Assembly: GCF_035222375.1 (NCBI RefSeq)
Contig: NC_085890.1
Coordinates: 682,001 to 746,000 of the forward strand
Reading direction: 5' to 3'
Length of the DNA: 64,000 nt
From: Podospora pseudocomata
Taxonomy: Eukaryota > Ascomycota > Sordariomycetes > Sordariales > Podosporaceae
The stretch's first letter is position 1; each line of letters opens with the position of its first letter. The notes beneath the pieces were generated by a model, which searched no databases, was not told where the DNA came from, and worked only from the letters and a program-made list of their open reading frames with translations. The translations under genes were made by a program, and so were the position numbers. This document shows, piece by piece, positions 33,872-45,795 of the stretch.

Positions 33872-36800
33872 GGAGGCGGGAGACTGGCGGGCGGATGATG
33901 AAGTCGAGTCGGGACGCAATCTCAACCACGGCCATGGAAGACCTCTTATATACTCGATGGATCCGACCCCGGCCTCGTCAGATATCGCGACAGCAAGATC
34001 AACCACACCGCATTCTAGAACCTTTCACGAGAGGAAAGAAGCCCCGAAGTAGAGGCGGCTTGAGTGTGGGGGGAGGGGCAAAACAAGGGCCTTGTGTGGT
34101 TTGTGGGCTGCATACTTTTTTTCTACGTTAGCCCCGGGGAAGAGCGCTTGCCTTGCATTGGCGGCATTCTTCATGTCCGCTCTTAAACCCGTGTTTTTTT
34201 TTTGTTCTCTGACAGTAGCATTTCACGACTGACAAACCAGCATCCGATGACGTTCCATCAAGGCTTGAAAGAACGGGGGGGCTTGGCGAGAACACCAACA
34301 CTGTGGACAAGTTCCCGAGGATCTGCCGCCGGCCCGTGCCAACCGGACCATCTGGACCTGACTCTCTTCGCTTTAGGGTCCCATGACCAGTTTGCAATAT
34401 TTTGCGTATATATTGCTTATTGGGGGACTTTTGGGAGGTTGGGTGTCGGTGTGAATAATACAATCACTGCGGGGTGGGTTGGGGATTCAGCCGATGTTTT
34501 GGCGGGGCGGGCCGAGTCTTATCATCATGGAACGAGATGGTGGTGTCGAGATGGATGAATGTCGGTTGAACATCGGGAAAGTTTAGGGCGGTCATGGCCC
34601 GAGGGGCTATTCTTGGGTCTAGGAGTCATTCAGGATTTGACTTAGCATCATTGTCAGCCGGGACACGAGGATGAAGCTGTGGCTTCTGGGGGTTCGACGA
34701 TAGTGCCGGGATGGTAATGCGGAGCGGACAGGTGTGGGTCCTTCGGAGGAGGTCGAACGGTTTTGTCCCGAAATGGAAACTCCGCTCACGGTATCCCGAC
34801 TGGCGACCGACTTTATATCATCACCACCGCCCTCGATGCGGGTTATGTTACCTCTCGAAATTACGGGCCATATTCCTCCATGGGGATGAATTCTGAGGCT
34901 TATCAGGACCAACGACACTTTGCAAACGACGGACTTCCGACGTTTTGCCGTGCGAGCTGACCGAAGTCTAAAAGAGAAGCGGAACCAGATTCGTCAAACA
35001 CTTGACATATTCGTCGAGCTGAGGGCTTTCGGGAAAGCCAAAGGAGACCGGCTGGATAGGGGACGATAGCTGGGTCAGAGAGATGGTCACGGACAGGTGT
35101 CATGAGCCGGCGCCAGGACAAGGTTGCGGGAACCACGCCTGTGCCTCACTATCAACAACAGGTCATGAAAGAAGTTAAGATTTCTAGTACAGGTATGTCC
35201 ACCATGTTGCTCTTCAAATTAATCTCTGGCTAATACTCCCATAGTTTCGTTCCATCTTATTACATCCGACATACCTATGTGCCTGGATTCGAGACCGAAC
35301 CCCTCCCCCGCCATCAACCTCGTCTTTCGAAAGGAACCAAGATGTTCTGTATCCTCCGTGTCATATCTTTCTTGGCGTCTCTAGGCTGGCGGGGCTGGTA
35401 TGTGGCTTGAACTAAGACGTTGCCATCTCGCGTTGGTTCTGAGCTGAAGAAGTCTAAACGATCCTGTCGGTGATCCCGGGCTTTGGCCCCCTCATGGTGG
35501 GAGCAACTGGAGCTGGTGTTGGTCAGCATTTAGTACAGACCAGTCGGGGCGATGTATCAAGCACGAAGACCTACTGGCAACTCTCGGGCATTTTGCGGGA
35601 TAAGACTGGATGTTTGACAAGTTCTCTGGTGGTGGTGAAGTCAAGATGTTGGGACTGACTGATAGCAGGACTTACCAGCATCAACAAAAGCAACCGGCAG
35701 ACTCAGGGGTATATATCTGCTCGCCTCATCGTTACGACCACCATCCGTCCTGCCCATTACCAAGCCCAACGCACCAAACACCATACTGATACTGGCATGG
35801 CAGCCCTCCTTTGTCGACTTGGGCTACCCCCCATCACATGTAACATCTGCAAGGCTCAACTGAAACCGACAAGCCACACACTACAAATTACAACACAGTC
35901 TACACGTATGGTTCAAAAGCGCATACTTTCACGCCTCTGGGACACTCCAGCATCTGCAGGGTTCGAGGTAAACACTGCCGGAAAAGGGTACCGTTGCCCT
36001 TGGGGTGTAGTAAGGTGATCCCCCCACAAACGTTGCGCGTCGGTATGGGGGAGCACCATCTCGTTATCCCCCTGCAGAAAACAGCTGGCCAACAGCAATG
36101 GGGGAACATAGACCAGAGATCCTTCTTCAGAAGCTTTTCTCTCATTGGAAGCATATTTGGTGCCGGAGGCAGCAAACACGGGACCGAGCCCCAACACACC
36201 GAAACAAAATCCGGTGATTGTGGTGTGTGTGAGGTTGTATGTGGCGGCTATCAACGAACCATGTCAATACCCCATGGTCACACATGACGGTAGTTTTCTG
36301 CAGAAGCTCCGCGGGCTCCGAATTTTCCTTTTTGCCACATGGCCACCCTCACAATGTTCATCGCCTGGCGCCTGTCGCGGCTGAATGACCACACCCTTTC
36401 AAGCTCAGACGCCACGTCTGCACACGCCATCGAAGGACCTCTGGACCCCTGTCGCCTGCTCCTGGCACAACACACAGAGACCTCACCGGTTTGTGTGGTT
36501 CCAAGTAAGCGCCATAAGCGCAGAGTTACACAAAGTTAACTCAAATTCTAAAGAGATAAGGCTGCGGGTGAGACGGGAGGGACGGGTAAGATGACGATGA
36601 GTAAACGTCTGGTTTGTTTCCGACTGACGCCACATGGGTCGTCTCTACCTTACAGGGCAGTTTTGATCAGATGAACTAACGAACCCTCCCTTTCAAGTCC
36701 GAAAACAGCACATGCCATGGTTGGGGACCTTCTACATTAGGTTGTTGTTGTCTACACGTTTTATGCATCAGCCTAGATGCAAGTCAGCGCGGCAGTCCAT

Positions 36801-37610
36801 CTGCACGCGGAAGCGAGAGAAATAAGACTTGACACATGAAACAAGTTTGGAGCAGAGAAGACAGGAGTCTATAGCAAGATCTCGATGGTGTTTCTTTTTA
36901 CCAGATCGGATCAGACGTAATCCGAGTATTTGGGGTCCGAGAATGGTCTCGGCATGGTTTTCTGGGGGCCAAAAGCTGCCGTGCCACAGTCATTGTTAAG
37001 TGCCGGTCTTACAAAGAATCTGGCAGCCTGATATGCAAAGGCATATGCACCTCAGCCCTATACATCGTCACCTCTCTACTTTCTAATCACTCTCTCTTGG
37101 TTGCCTGAGCAGGTGCATTTGCGGCGTGGTCTTGTGGGAAAAGTTGTAAAGTCCGTCAGGAGATACGGTCCGGGCTTTCCACCTTGGTCTCTGACGAGGC
37201 TGTAGGGAGGGGGGAAGGAGGTTGGAGGAGACAGGAGTAGGAAGGCAGCCACCATACCGAAGAGAGGTCAAAAGCTATGTACGTCCCCGAGTAGGGTTGT
37301 GTTGCATGATGAGGCAAGAATCTTTAGGGGTTGTTCTCTTTGAGGGTGCATAGTACTCTCAAGACCTCTTTCGAGACACGGGATGAGGGCTTGGTATCGT
37401 TTCTCTGTTGACATCGCACACTACCTTGGGCTTCCGTCCCTCGGACCCCCTTCAACATCTACTCCTCAAATTATTGGAGGTTGTCCTAAGGATGCAGCAT
37501 ATGCATCTTTCATGGTCGTTGCCGCCGTGCCTGGTTGCAGTTTCATAGGCATTATTAACGTACATCCTGTCCAGGGAGGCAAGCTACGATGGGTGTTCAC
37601 ACTCATAAAA
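33872..37610. other. long intergenic region
   Basis: About 3.7 kb, with the transporter promoter at the left end. The ORFs present (for example 35797-36018 plus and 35913-36254 minus) lack family resemblance, clear splice signals or strong codon bias, and I do not support them. No RNA gene was seen before the tRNA. Confidence 0.4.
33946..33952 (-). promoter_or_regulatory. TATA-like box of the MFS transporter gene
   Basis: TATATAA on the minus strand, about 75 nt before the ATG at 33871. It supports that start over the upstream GTG. Confidence 0.45.
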
Positions 37611-37712
37611 TCTTCCGTAGTATAGTGGTCAGTATGTGAGCTTGTCAATTCCTCGTCTCCACCAGTCAGAATAACAACGCTCGAGACCCGGGTTCAATTC
37701 CCGGCGGGAGAG
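37611..37712 (+). tRNA. tRNA-Asp (anticodon GTC) with a 30-nt intron
   Basis: The acceptor stem TCTTCCG pairs with CGGGAGA with one T-G wobble, discriminator G at 37712. The D-arm GTATAGTGGTCAGTAT matches eukaryotic tRNA-Asp. The anticodon stem TGAGC/GCTCG flanks a TTGTCAC loop once the intron 37648-37677 is removed, at the canonical position one base 3' of the anticodon. The T-arm is CCGGG-TTCAATT-CCCGG. The arms and B-box (GGTTCAATTCC) are intact, so it should be functional. A short T-run follows in the 3' flank at about 37724-37732, suitable for Pol III termination. Confidence 0.93.
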
Positions 37713-38135
37713 TACCACGCAATTTTTTTTTTACAAGCTGGATATGCTTGTTCTCTTTTGGTACTAAAAACAAGGGGGGTGTAGACCCGTCTGGCTTCTT
37801 CTGTAGGGTGCCGCACCCCACCCAGACTGGCTTCTTGTTGCTTCTGTGACATGCTAGATGCCTCGATGAAGCCCTGCGTATTTCAAAGGTCATACTTAAC
37901 AACCGTTGTTGACAGGCTCTCTCTCCTACTCACAGAGATGGAAACGTACTTCCATCTGTAGTATGCCTATGGCTTATCTTTCTTCTGATTCAAGGCTCAC
38001 TCGCGTGGCCCCAGCTGATCTTTGTCCTCGATCTCTTCCAGACCTCAACTCCTCTCTTCTTCCCTTTCCGTTTCTGAAACACACTATTCAACCTGCCACG
38101 ACTCTCCTGCAAACAACAATCACCACGACGCTGCA
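37713..38135. other. intergenic between tRNA and amidase
   Basis: A T9 run just after the tRNA is the likely Pol III terminator. The rest is a CT-rich leader towards the amidase start. Nothing else was seen. Confidence 0.45.
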
Positions 38136-40008
38136 ATGTGGGGGCAGCTCAATATCACTCACATAGTTGTCGTTGCCTGTCTTGTAGCGGGGGGTGTCGT
38201 GGTTCCTGGCACAGGAGAACGATTGCGGTATATGGCCATGGAAACGAATCCGCGATGCTAACCTCGGATTTCTAGCCCTCCCATCCACCCGGGACCTCTC
38301 CATTGACACCCTACAGGACCTTTTGACCAACGGGACGACCACGTCAGAAGACCTCGCCAAGACTTACCTCGCCCGGATTGCTAAAATCAACCCGTCGACT
38401 CGCTCGTTCTTGGAAGTCAGTCCCTTCGCTCTAGAAGATGCACGCAAGCGGGACAACGAAAGGCGAGGGACGGGGGTGAGGTCAAAGATGCATGGGGTTC
38501 CGATTTTGGTCAAGGAGCCGGTTAGTATTGATGGGTTGAACAGCTCTGCAGGGTCGTACTGCCTGCTTGGCTCTCGGACACGAAATGAGGCTTCTGTCGT
38601 TGCTCGTTTGCGAGCTGCTGGTGCTGTCATTTTAGGGACGACAGACTTACCTGAATGGGGCAGCTCACGTTCGTTCGGCCAGACGGCCTCTAACGGCTGG
38701 AGTGCTGTCGGGGGGGCAGACTTGCGGTGTTTACTATCGCGAACAGGATCCTTGCGGAAGTAGTAGTGGGAGTGGTGTTGCTGTTGCGCTTGGGTTGGCG
38801 GCTGGGGCGGTGGAGGTTGAGGTAGGTATATTTGTATTATGCTTTACCCGGGTGGATGAAGCTGACTGACAGACGGTTGTGAAGACAATGGGGAGCATCA
38901 CCTGCCCGGCTATGCGGGACAATCTTGTGAGCATCAAGACGACTTCGGGGCTTGTTCCTCGGGACAATGTGATTGTCACAAGATTCCGCGGCCCTGTCGG
39001 CCCCATGACCCGGACTGTTCGGGATGCTGCGATTATGCTTAATTTCGTGGCTGGACCGACTTCAGAAGACCCCGACACTTTACGGATTCCGTTTTCGATT
39101 GTGCCGGACTATACAAGTCGCTGAAGCTTGGTGGGTTGGTCAACAGCCGTCTTGCTGTTCCGCGCAACAATGGGGATGACCCGTCCGTGGCGAAGATGGA
39201 TCTCGTTCCGGTGATGGAGCAGTTTGATGGGGATTTGAATGTTGTGAGAGGACTTGGGGCGAGGATTATTGATGATGCGAATTACTCCTCTTATGAGGAA
39301 ATCAACGCTGCTGATGCGCCACAGGGCCGGGTCGGGCCGGCGGAGTATCGGTTTGATATCGAGAGGTGCTTTCGGAGTCTGGCGGTTCACCCGTATGGTA
39401 TTCGGACTGTAGAGGATCTCATCAACTGCACCAAGACTCTCCCCAAAGAAGAATACCCCGCTCGCGACGTTGCTTACTGGGAGCAGGTGGTCAAGTCTGC
39501 TGACTTCGGGTCGCCCGAGATGACCAAAGAAATCGAGAGAATGAGAGACCTCGGCGGGACAAGGGGGATTGATGCTGTCATTGACACCCACAAGGCCGAC
39601 GCGATTGTATTCCCATCAGTATGCTCCTCGGATGTTCCTAGCCTTGTTGGGTACCCGGTTGTTTGTGTGCCGCTGGGGTTTATACCCGAGGGGACAGAGG
39701 CGGAGAGGAATACAAAAAGGGGATTTGGTGGAGCAAGCGCCTGGCATACCGTGAGTAATTCCTCCCCGTGTGATCCGCAACTGTACTGACCTCCACCACT
39801 TTTTTTTTTAAGTTTTGGGTTGAGCTTCATTGGGAAGCTGTTCACCGAGAAGTTGATTGAGCTGGCGTATGCTTTCGAGCAACATACTCAGATTGGGAGG
39901 CAAAGGAAGCCGGTGGTGCTGCCCGTTGCTGATACTTGTGATATTTTGCAAGAGAGGAGGGTTGTGTGGAGGGTTTGGGGTAAACTACGGGAATGGTTTG
40001 TGATATGA
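38136..40008 (+). pseudogene. amidase-signature hydrolase, frame broken (pseudogene or assembly error)
   Basis: The sequence reads as a secreted fungal amidase. It begins with a signal-peptide-like MWGQLNITHIVVVACLVAGG. A body follows with the catalytic Lys motif HGVPILVKEP, the Ser-rich GSSSGSG motif, the nucleophile region MGSITCPAMR, then PMTRTVRDAAIMLN and a C-terminal PFGLSFIG...YAFEQ segment. Three one-base frame changes are needed: at a G7 run (38710-38716), beside ACAAG (about 39113-39117) and in AAAAAGGGG (39714-39722). Likely introns are about 38824-38878 and 39750-39812, and the join between the signal peptide and the body (near 38230-38275, with a GCTAAC branch-like site) is unresolved. 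All active-site motifs survive. The changes are all beside short homopolymers, so either recent decay or sequence error is possible. Confidence 0.75.
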
Positions 40009-40349
40009 GTGGCTCATGGAAACATTTGGGTTGGAAGGGGGGGGGGATTATACGTAGCTTTATGGGTGTGGACTTGTGGAATAGTATGTCTCCCTCATTT
40101 AAACTTACCATACGTAGCTACATCTCTCACACATCGCAGGATTTCACGCAGCAAAAGCCTTTGCGAAGAACTCGGCGGTACCTATCTAAGCGTCTACGTG
40201 ATTCAAGAGCTGATTAAAAGCCTTCCTTCCCTGGATCGGTTGTTTCGTCCAACAACGCCAAAAGATCTTGAATAGCCCTCCTTCCTGCATTCTCCCTTCA
40301 ACAGTTTCCTAATTTTCCCCAAGTAGTTCTGGCTAGGTAAACCAACATG

Positions 40350-40570
40350 GGGAAACTCCCTAGTAGGCTCAGAAGTTTAAAGATCTATTTCCTTTTTATC
40401 AGAAATATCTCTCCATGAGAAAGATAAGAGGTTTAGTATAATAGCCAACTCTTAAATCTTACTGCTTTTTACAAGGTAAACTCTATATCTTAACGGAGAT
40501 AAATCATAATAAATCACAACTAAAGGCATTTTACAAGGAATACTATCAACATCCCGTTCTAGGCAAGGAG
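40350..40570. repeat. AT-rich block, possible RIP-mutated relic
   Basis: The sequence changes visibly to AT-rich text with repeated TTTTACAAGG words, in contrast to the GC-rich flanks. In Sordariomycetes this is typical of old repeats mutated by repeat-induced point mutation. No element family can be named. Confidence 0.35.
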
Positions 40571-41169
40571 ATCACAAAGTCTGTAGGTCGAAGTTGCGGT
40601 TTGGATGGATGTCATCACCGAGAACTGGTGCGTTACTGAGACCCTTGGGATGATAGGTAACTGGGCATTTATGCGGAAAGTATTGAGTTCCGAGTTGAGA
40701 GGTGAATTTTCGTTCTTTAGTGAAGAGATATATCTAGGGGCCTGGCCGAGCTTGTCTGTTTCAAAGGTGAGCGAGGCTTAAAATATCGGTACACACTTTC
40801 ATACCCTCTAGTTTTAAACTTAAGGGGCAAGCGAACTCGGGGACCTCTTTGAGGACGGGCAAAGGCCTGGGCTTTGTGAATCGCGCCCCTCTCTTGGTGA
40901 TGGGCCGCTTCTTGTCCTTGGGACGGTGTGAAGCAAGCGGTGGAGTCGTTCCTGATATGCTTCTTGTAGAATGTGTCGGTTTGCTCGCTGTCGTGGGGTA
41001 GGTAGGGACATCTGTTTGGCGCTGAAGTTGATCCGGTTCCGTGGTGTCACAGACGTGCTCGCTCTCCATGATTAGGTCAAGAGACTTGCTCATGGCGCCA
41101 GTATTAGCCAGCTATTCATGTGAGTCAAGACAATTAGCGTCAAATTATAGCCTGGCTGAAGTTATAGTC

Positions 41170-41430
41170 TAGACTTATGTTAAGACTCGCGGCGATAGCT
41201 ATCGCGGTGATGGCTCTCGTGGCTATGGTCAGTCTCGTGACAGTGGTCGCAGCTCACGCCGCAGCCAGCCTTACCCCACCGTGGCTACAGAGCCAGCGGT
41301 ACGAATACCACGGGTATTAGCAGCCGTAACAACAACCGGTACACAAGCGCCCGCCCTTACTATAGTATCAACACCACACCCCACGCCAGTAAGTAGGCCG
41401 AGGACACGCGTGGCGTATCTGAGGAGGGCT
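41170..41430 (+). other. Arg/Gly/Ser-rich open fragment, possible fossil of a retroelement gag-like region
   Basis: An 80-90-codon open stretch without a start codon reads as an RG/RS-rich segment (GDGSRGYGQSRDSGRSSR) followed by a Thr/Pro/Val-rich tail. Such compositions occur next to nucleic-acid-binding knuckles of retroelement proteins and also in ordinary RNA-binding proteins. No further element parts or end repeats were recognised. If it is an element, it is an old fragment. Confidence 0.25.
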
Positions 41431-42167
41431 AGCTAGAGGCAGCCGATAACGTTGGCTACCGGGCTGCGTATGGTAAGGCCCCCAGCTCCGAGGGCAATCA
41501 CAACGTCACGGGCAAGCCCCTTGTTTCGGCCCGCAGTGGTTCGGTGGAACTGGGCGGGCAGTCGCCTGGACGGGCCAGACTGTAGGTCTGTGGGAGGTAT
41601 TGCTCCCAGGGCTTCGGCCCTGAGGCCCACATGTTGGTAACGATGAGAAAAGGTTTTTGCTCTCTGGAGCTGTTTGTCAGAGTATCTAGAAATATCATCA
41701 ACTTTTACAAATCTCTGCGGGCGTACAACACATAACAACAGCGAATAACCCTGTTACCGGATTATGCCCTCCCGGCGTCTCTTGTATGACCAGTAGGCTG
41801 GCTTGTGACGCCAGTAGTAACCAACTAGTTTGTGGTGTCATTGGTACGAGATGGGACCGGATAGCGGGAGGCTCATGGTGTTCGACACCTCGAGGTGTGA
41901 CGGGAGTATCTATATACGGAGATAGAGTACTTGTTGGTGAACGAGAGAATGTGGCTGCATATTTGCAGATGTTGGACGAGGTCCAGTCTGTCTCCTATAC
42001 CTTCTATATGATGTGATCTCTTTGTCGCGATTTATCTGATATTTTCCGCCATTTGACTCTTGGTAGGAATCGTGGGCGACCATTCTCAGCTATTTTGACA
42101 TCGATATCAGCAGCACCATCGCCAGATATCAAACTTCCGCCATCTGAACAGCGCCATCGCCATCCTA

Positions 42168-42236
42168 CTCCGCCGTTCTATTCCGCCGTTCTATCCCACC
42201 ATTCTATTCCCGCCCTCTTAATCCGCCATTCGACTT
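42168..42236. repeat. degenerate tandem repeat, about 14-bp unit
   Basis: Five diverged copies related to CCGCCGTTCTATT follow each other, with unit lengths of about 13-15 bp. Confidence 0.7.
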
Positions 42237-45200
42237 CACTCTGGAACTAGGTAGTAAGGAGATAAAGCTGGGTTGTTGTTGAGGTAAAGTTGGGATGGTG
42301 GTGAGAAGGTGCTGGGGTGTTTTTAGATTTTCAAGCATAATAAGCTGAGACTGAACATCTAGGTCGGCGAGCACCTAGGTAGTTACATACTGGGTGGTTT
42401 GGAGAGGACATCAAAAGCATTTCAATCTTCCCTTTTCTATCCCTTGTTTTTTAACACTTGGATAGATTAATCTGCCGTCTGTTATGTTTCTTACCTATGC
42501 AACCAAGGTCCTTCAAGAATTTGGAAGCGAAGCCTCCAGCCCTGCCGATGTTTAATCCGTGATTATTACAGTTCATTCTCAGCTGCTGGATTGTTTACTT
42601 GCCGGTTTGTTTACACCCTCCCCCCCCCTGGCCCCCTTTCGACCGCACTGTGCTGTCTGCAGAAACCATCCCTACTTGCAGATTGTGACCGCTTGTCTAT
42701 GACCTTTAGACATTGCTCCATCTGATGCACCCCCCCCCCAATCCCCCCACCCCACCTTCTAAATCACGACATCTATTCACTCAGCATCCCAGTGCCCCGG
42801 ATTTGTTAAAGTGTGCTCTCCCATAGTTAGCTGGACCGTCTCACAGGCACTATACCGCTTACACCAACCCTGCCCGCCTGTAACAACAACAACAAAAAAG
42901 GCCCAAGCGCACGGACAAGTCTCCGGTTCACGTTCCCTCCAAGTCAAGCTTCTTACTCCCTTACCACTCTCATATTCCAGAACAAATCCTCCGGCTCAGT
43001 GGAAGAGTTTTGGCAGGACAGACCACGAGAGCTTTTCACGGTTGTCAGTCCCAGGGTTCAACATGCAAGAGGCAGGTCAAAGCGAAACGCACAAACCCTC
43101 TCTACCTTACCATTTCGAAACAAAACAATGTCAGCCTGGAAGAAGGGAACAGCACCACCTCGCCCATTGCCATGCTACTCCCACGCCACGTGGTGTTGGT
43201 AGTACCCTGCCTTCAAAACGTCAGGTGCTGGAGCGTGGTGGTCAATGTCTGACTCGGCGTTCGGGTTGGGGTTAGGTAGCAGTCCTGTTCCCCAACCACA
43301 GCCCGCTACGAAAAATGGCACACTGTAGTTCCGTCAGTTCCCCACCCTGGTTGAGAAATTGGAAAGGAAATAATGTTATAACCTGTCCATGATATAGTCT
43401 CATCTAGAGGTTCGTCCCTCGGTGCTTCATTGGCTGATGTGTTAACCCCTTCCAGTGAAAACCCCGATGTTAACAGATACCTAGCATCTCCCGTAGATCC
43501 CGATATGGCCTTTCTCACCTGAATCATCTGGTCTTTCCGGTGACTTCCCCTTCCATCAGAAGAGTTGAAAGAGAAAAAAGAGGAAAAAATTGAAAGTGTT
43601 TCCCCCCCCCCCAGCCAAAACCACCCCCCTGTTCACCAAACCGTTGCGCTAACCTAGGGCCACTAGTTCAAACGGCGTGCGTGCGGAGTCAGTGGAGTGT
43701 GTGGGGACAGACAGTTCTTGAGCAGTTGTCCAGGGCCGGGCCTTGCCGAACCTTGCTTGTTGGTGAGGTGGTGATGGGAGGGGGGAACTTTGGATGTGGG
43801 AGTTCGGACCGACGGGGTTGGCATGTACTGTGTATGGGCTCTGATAATCAGTTGGGATGGGTGATCTGATAGGAGCGGATTTAGGGACGTCGTGAATTGT
43901 ATTGTCGAGATATCCGCCCGGCTTTGGTTGATGAGCGGACGGTTCAAACTTGAACCCCAAACTAGGATGTCAAGGACCAGCAAGATATCCACATCGGTAC
44001 TCATGAAACTTGCGCGTGCCAATACCCCCTCCCCGACTGGCGCGTCACTTCTCAGAAAGACATCCCATCGCACATCAAATATGCGGCGTTCTCGGAAGCT
44101 GGCCCTGGCCGTGTCGATGTCAGAAGGCAAAAAGAAACAGACAGGGGTAGGCAACGCTTCAGATGATAGGTGGTGGTGGTGATGGCCGTCAAGAGACGGG
44201 CCATAGGGTGGTATGGTATGTTTCTAGATAGGTAGTGGTGTGAAGCAGCAACACTGTCCTTACAACGGCAGTTCAGTTCTGGCTCGACCCTGCTCAAATA
44301 GGCGAACTGGTCGCCTATGCATACATGGCAAACGTAATACATACAACCAGGTTGCCCGCTCCCCATCTCATTGGAAGCGGGACTTGGCAAGCAGCATGGC
44401 AGACATAGCTGTTCCCACCATGTGATGTCGGCACCAAGCAGGCCGTTCTGTCATGTCGTTATATGTATGAGAAGCGAGTATAAAGAGCCCATCCCGCCCC
44501 CCGCACCACCATACACCATCGTGTTGCTTGCCCGGACAACCGCCATCCAAGTCCAGACTGATCTCAAAGGAGGGGTTGAACGATGCATTGCTGCAGACTA
44601 GAAGCTGTGTGACAGGAACGGCTGGTTTCGATTCGCAAACTGGAGCATCGCAGAGTGTTCGCAACCGAAGAAAAAAGATGAACGGGATGAAATGCGTGCA
44701 TGGCGCGAGAACAACAAAACGAGACCGGGCTGACCCTGCTTGGTCGGCGATGGGTGGTGATCAAGGCTTATCTTTGGCGACACGCCAGGTGGTGCATATG
44801 TGCAGTTGACGGAGATAGGTTCCTCTTCCTGCGATGCAGGCTAGGCAGACTGGGAATCGCTCTGAATTCATTCTGCTGGCTATAGTTTGCTTTTTGCTAT
44901 TGCTCAATTGAGCCCGAAAATGACAGTAGTTCGACCAAGACCAGTTCTGCGCCGCAATCACGCAGGAAGCAACGCCATTCCGTGCCACCCATGTAACCGT
45001 AGACTCCCATGTCGACCAGAACTGCAGATTCACACCCTCCACATCAGATGGAAAACCCCAGTGGTATCAATCTTTTGTTGCTCGGGAAAAGAAACAAAGA
45101 ACAAAGAAAATCGCGTCCATCGCTCCATTGTTGGTTCTGTGTACCCAATCCATGGAGCTCTCTCTTTCATACATCCAGGGGGTTCAAATGCATTGTTGCT

Positions 45201-45351
45201 TGCGTTTCCAGTCGTGCTCGTTGGCATCCACCACACGTCAAACCAAAGAAAGCTCACACTCTGAGATTCCAAAATCCCAACATACCATCCAAAAGCCCAA
45301 TTGGCCATTGACTGAAATCAGGCTGGGTAAGTCGTCGTCGTTGCACCCCCT

Positions 45352-45795
45352 TTAATATCGCACCTGCATAGGAATGCCCGTCGTGGTCATGACAGGCCGC
45401 GGGGTGTCGCTTGTCGTAATTTGGTTGATGTTGATTTGGCTCATTTGAGTCCGGGGGTCCAAGACCTTTTGCCGCAAGGTCCAGTACGATCCAGCGGTGG
45501 CATTCGGAACAGCCTCCATGATGATGTATTGGAGCGTTCCCTGGAACGCTTTGGGGACGCAGACCTCGGTGGGCTGTCGCCAGGTTGCAAGAGCCCCGGT
45601 GGACTCCGCAGGCTCCATTGCTTCACGGCCCTCGGCCTGGAGACGAAACATGGTTAGTCACATGTAAGAACCACCAAGGACAACTATCAAACTCACAAGA
45701 CAAGAGCCGCAAGCGTGGCCGTTCATAAACACCCAATTGGGGCAGTTGTAGCTCAAGAAGTACTTGCATCGGTACTTGTTGAATCCGCCAGACAT
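45352..45795 (-). CDS. conserved-looking small Cys-bearing protein, 127 aa, function unknown
   Basis: The two exons are 45795-45697 and 45636-45352. The intron has a GTGAGT donor, an internal CTAAC branch site and a CAG acceptor, and phase 0 is kept. Residues 9-33 carry four Cys and a His: YRCKYFLSYNCPNW, then NGHACGSC. This pattern could bind a metal or form disulphides. The rest is polar with no repeats, signal peptide or membrane segment. A TATAAA box lies 108 nt before the ATG. The family is not one I can name. Clean splicing and codon use make it a real gene in my view. Confidence 0.7.

Larger units (their letters stand above)
40009..45351. other. long gene-poor region with repeat-like remnants
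   Basis: About 5.3 kb with no firmly supported gene. It holds an AT-rich block (40350-40570), a weak minus-strand ORF at 40761-41093, a plus-strand Arg/Gly-rich open fragment at 41170-41430, a degenerate tandem repeat (42168-42236), and poly-C runs near 42618, 42728 and 43599. ORFs at 42811-43275 and 43663-44154 show no family resemblance. Confidence 0.4.

Noticed and set aside
32444-34006. longer start of the MFS transporter at a GTG
   Set aside because: It would place the TATA-like box inside the coding region. The ATG at 33871 fits better.
35913-36254. minus-strand ORF of 113 codons with hydrophobic start
   Set aside because: A signal-like start was noticed, but there is no family, no splice support and no codon bias.
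42811-43275. plus-strand ORF of 154 codons
   Set aside because: Composition is intergenic-like and there is no recognisable domain or promoter.
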